NCBI GenBank assembly: GCA_017934845.1
Contig: JAGBIR010000194.1
Span: forward strand, 1 to 6,979
Origin: Alistipes sp.
GTDB taxonomy: Bacteria; Bacteroidota; Bacteroidia; Bacteroidales; Rikenellaceae
DNA: 6,979 nucleotides
Reading direction: 5' to 3'
Shown here: positions 6,800-6,979 of the stretch, piece after piece
How the letters are laid out: each line of letters begins with the position of its first letter
Position numbering within the stretch: position 1 is the first letter of the stretch
Made by a program: the position numbers and the translations under genes
Notes under the pieces: generated by a model
Told to the model about the DNA's origin: nothing
The model's database searches: none
Seen by the model: the letters and a program-made list of their open reading frames with translations, nothing else

Positions 6800-6979
6800 T
6801 TATTCAACTTCGGGGAACATAGCCTCAACGGCTGCTACAACAGTCTCGGCATCGACATTGAGCGGGAATATGCGCTCGGGCTCCAAACGAACAACATCGT
6901 GCTCGGCCTTGAAACGCTTCTCGCCTGCACCTGTAATATTGAGCATTACGGTAGCCTCCTTCTCGATGCGGCCTTCACC
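6800..6979 (-). CDS. C-terminal end of a probable fold-type II PLP enzyme (cysteate/threonine synthase-like), 5' end outside window
   Basis: Only the last 59 residues are visible; the frame stays open to the window edge and ends in TAA at 6800-6802. The fragment contains VMLNITGAGEKRF and LEPERIFPL, then a helix ending AVEAMFPEVE. The pattern of a hydrophobic strand followed by NITGxG near the C-terminus recalls PLP-dependent enzymes of the threonine synthase group, in particular proteins annotated as cysteate synthase in Bacteroidales, which make L-cysteate from phosphoserine and sulfite. That match is from memory and the piece lacks the PLP lysine and phosphate-binding loop, so the activity is a guess. 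The gene lies 15 bases upstream of manA on the same strand. It is not shown by any long open frame with its own start inside the window, because its start lies beyond base 6979. Confidence 0.5.
   Translation of the reverse strand, partial: GEGRIEKEATVMLNITGAGEKRFKAEHDVVRLEPERIFPLNVDAETVVAAVEAMFPEVE

Overview
The window is ordinary chromosomal sequence, most likely from a member of the Bacteroidota, order Bacteroidales. The evidence is the gene order (small one-pass membrane protein, mutL, rhomboid protease, membrane-anchored endonuclease/exonuclease/phosphatase), weak or absent Shine-Dalgarno sequences, strong use of TCG for serine, and protein sequences of Bacteroidales type. I cannot fix the family or genus from sequence alone. 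I see no mobile element, RNA gene, CRISPR array or phage gene. No gene-free stretch is longer than about 110 bases.

Layout, plus strand (1-5690): the C-terminal two thirds of DnaJ (cut by the window start), a 145-residue one-pass membrane protein of unknown function, MutL, a six-helix-type rhomboid protease, a membrane-anchored EEP-superfamily hydrolase and a YhcH/NanQ-family protein. Gaps are only 9-40 bases and all genes point the same way, so a single transcription unit is plausible. I see no internal terminator or convincing promoter.

Layout, minus strand (5798-6979): a class I mannose-6-phosphate isomerase, preceded 15 bases upstream by the C-terminal end of a gene that runs off the window. 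That fragment resembles fold-type II PLP enzymes of the cysteate/threonine synthase type. The plus and minus units converge on 5691-5797, which holds a strong 17-bp-stem hairpin that looks like a shared, bidirectional terminator.

Functionally this is a mix of housekeeping genes: protein folding (DnaJ), mismatch repair (MutL), membrane proteolysis (rhomboid), a probably periplasmic EEP hydrolase, and sugar metabolism (YhcH, ManA). The points most worth a second look are the eroded endonuclease motif in the MutL C-terminal domain, the predicted periplasmic EEP domain with an extra segment before its SDH motif, the uncharacterised membrane protein between dnaJ and mutL, and the nested inverted repeat between the converging genes. 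I did not find a clearly new multi-gene system here.
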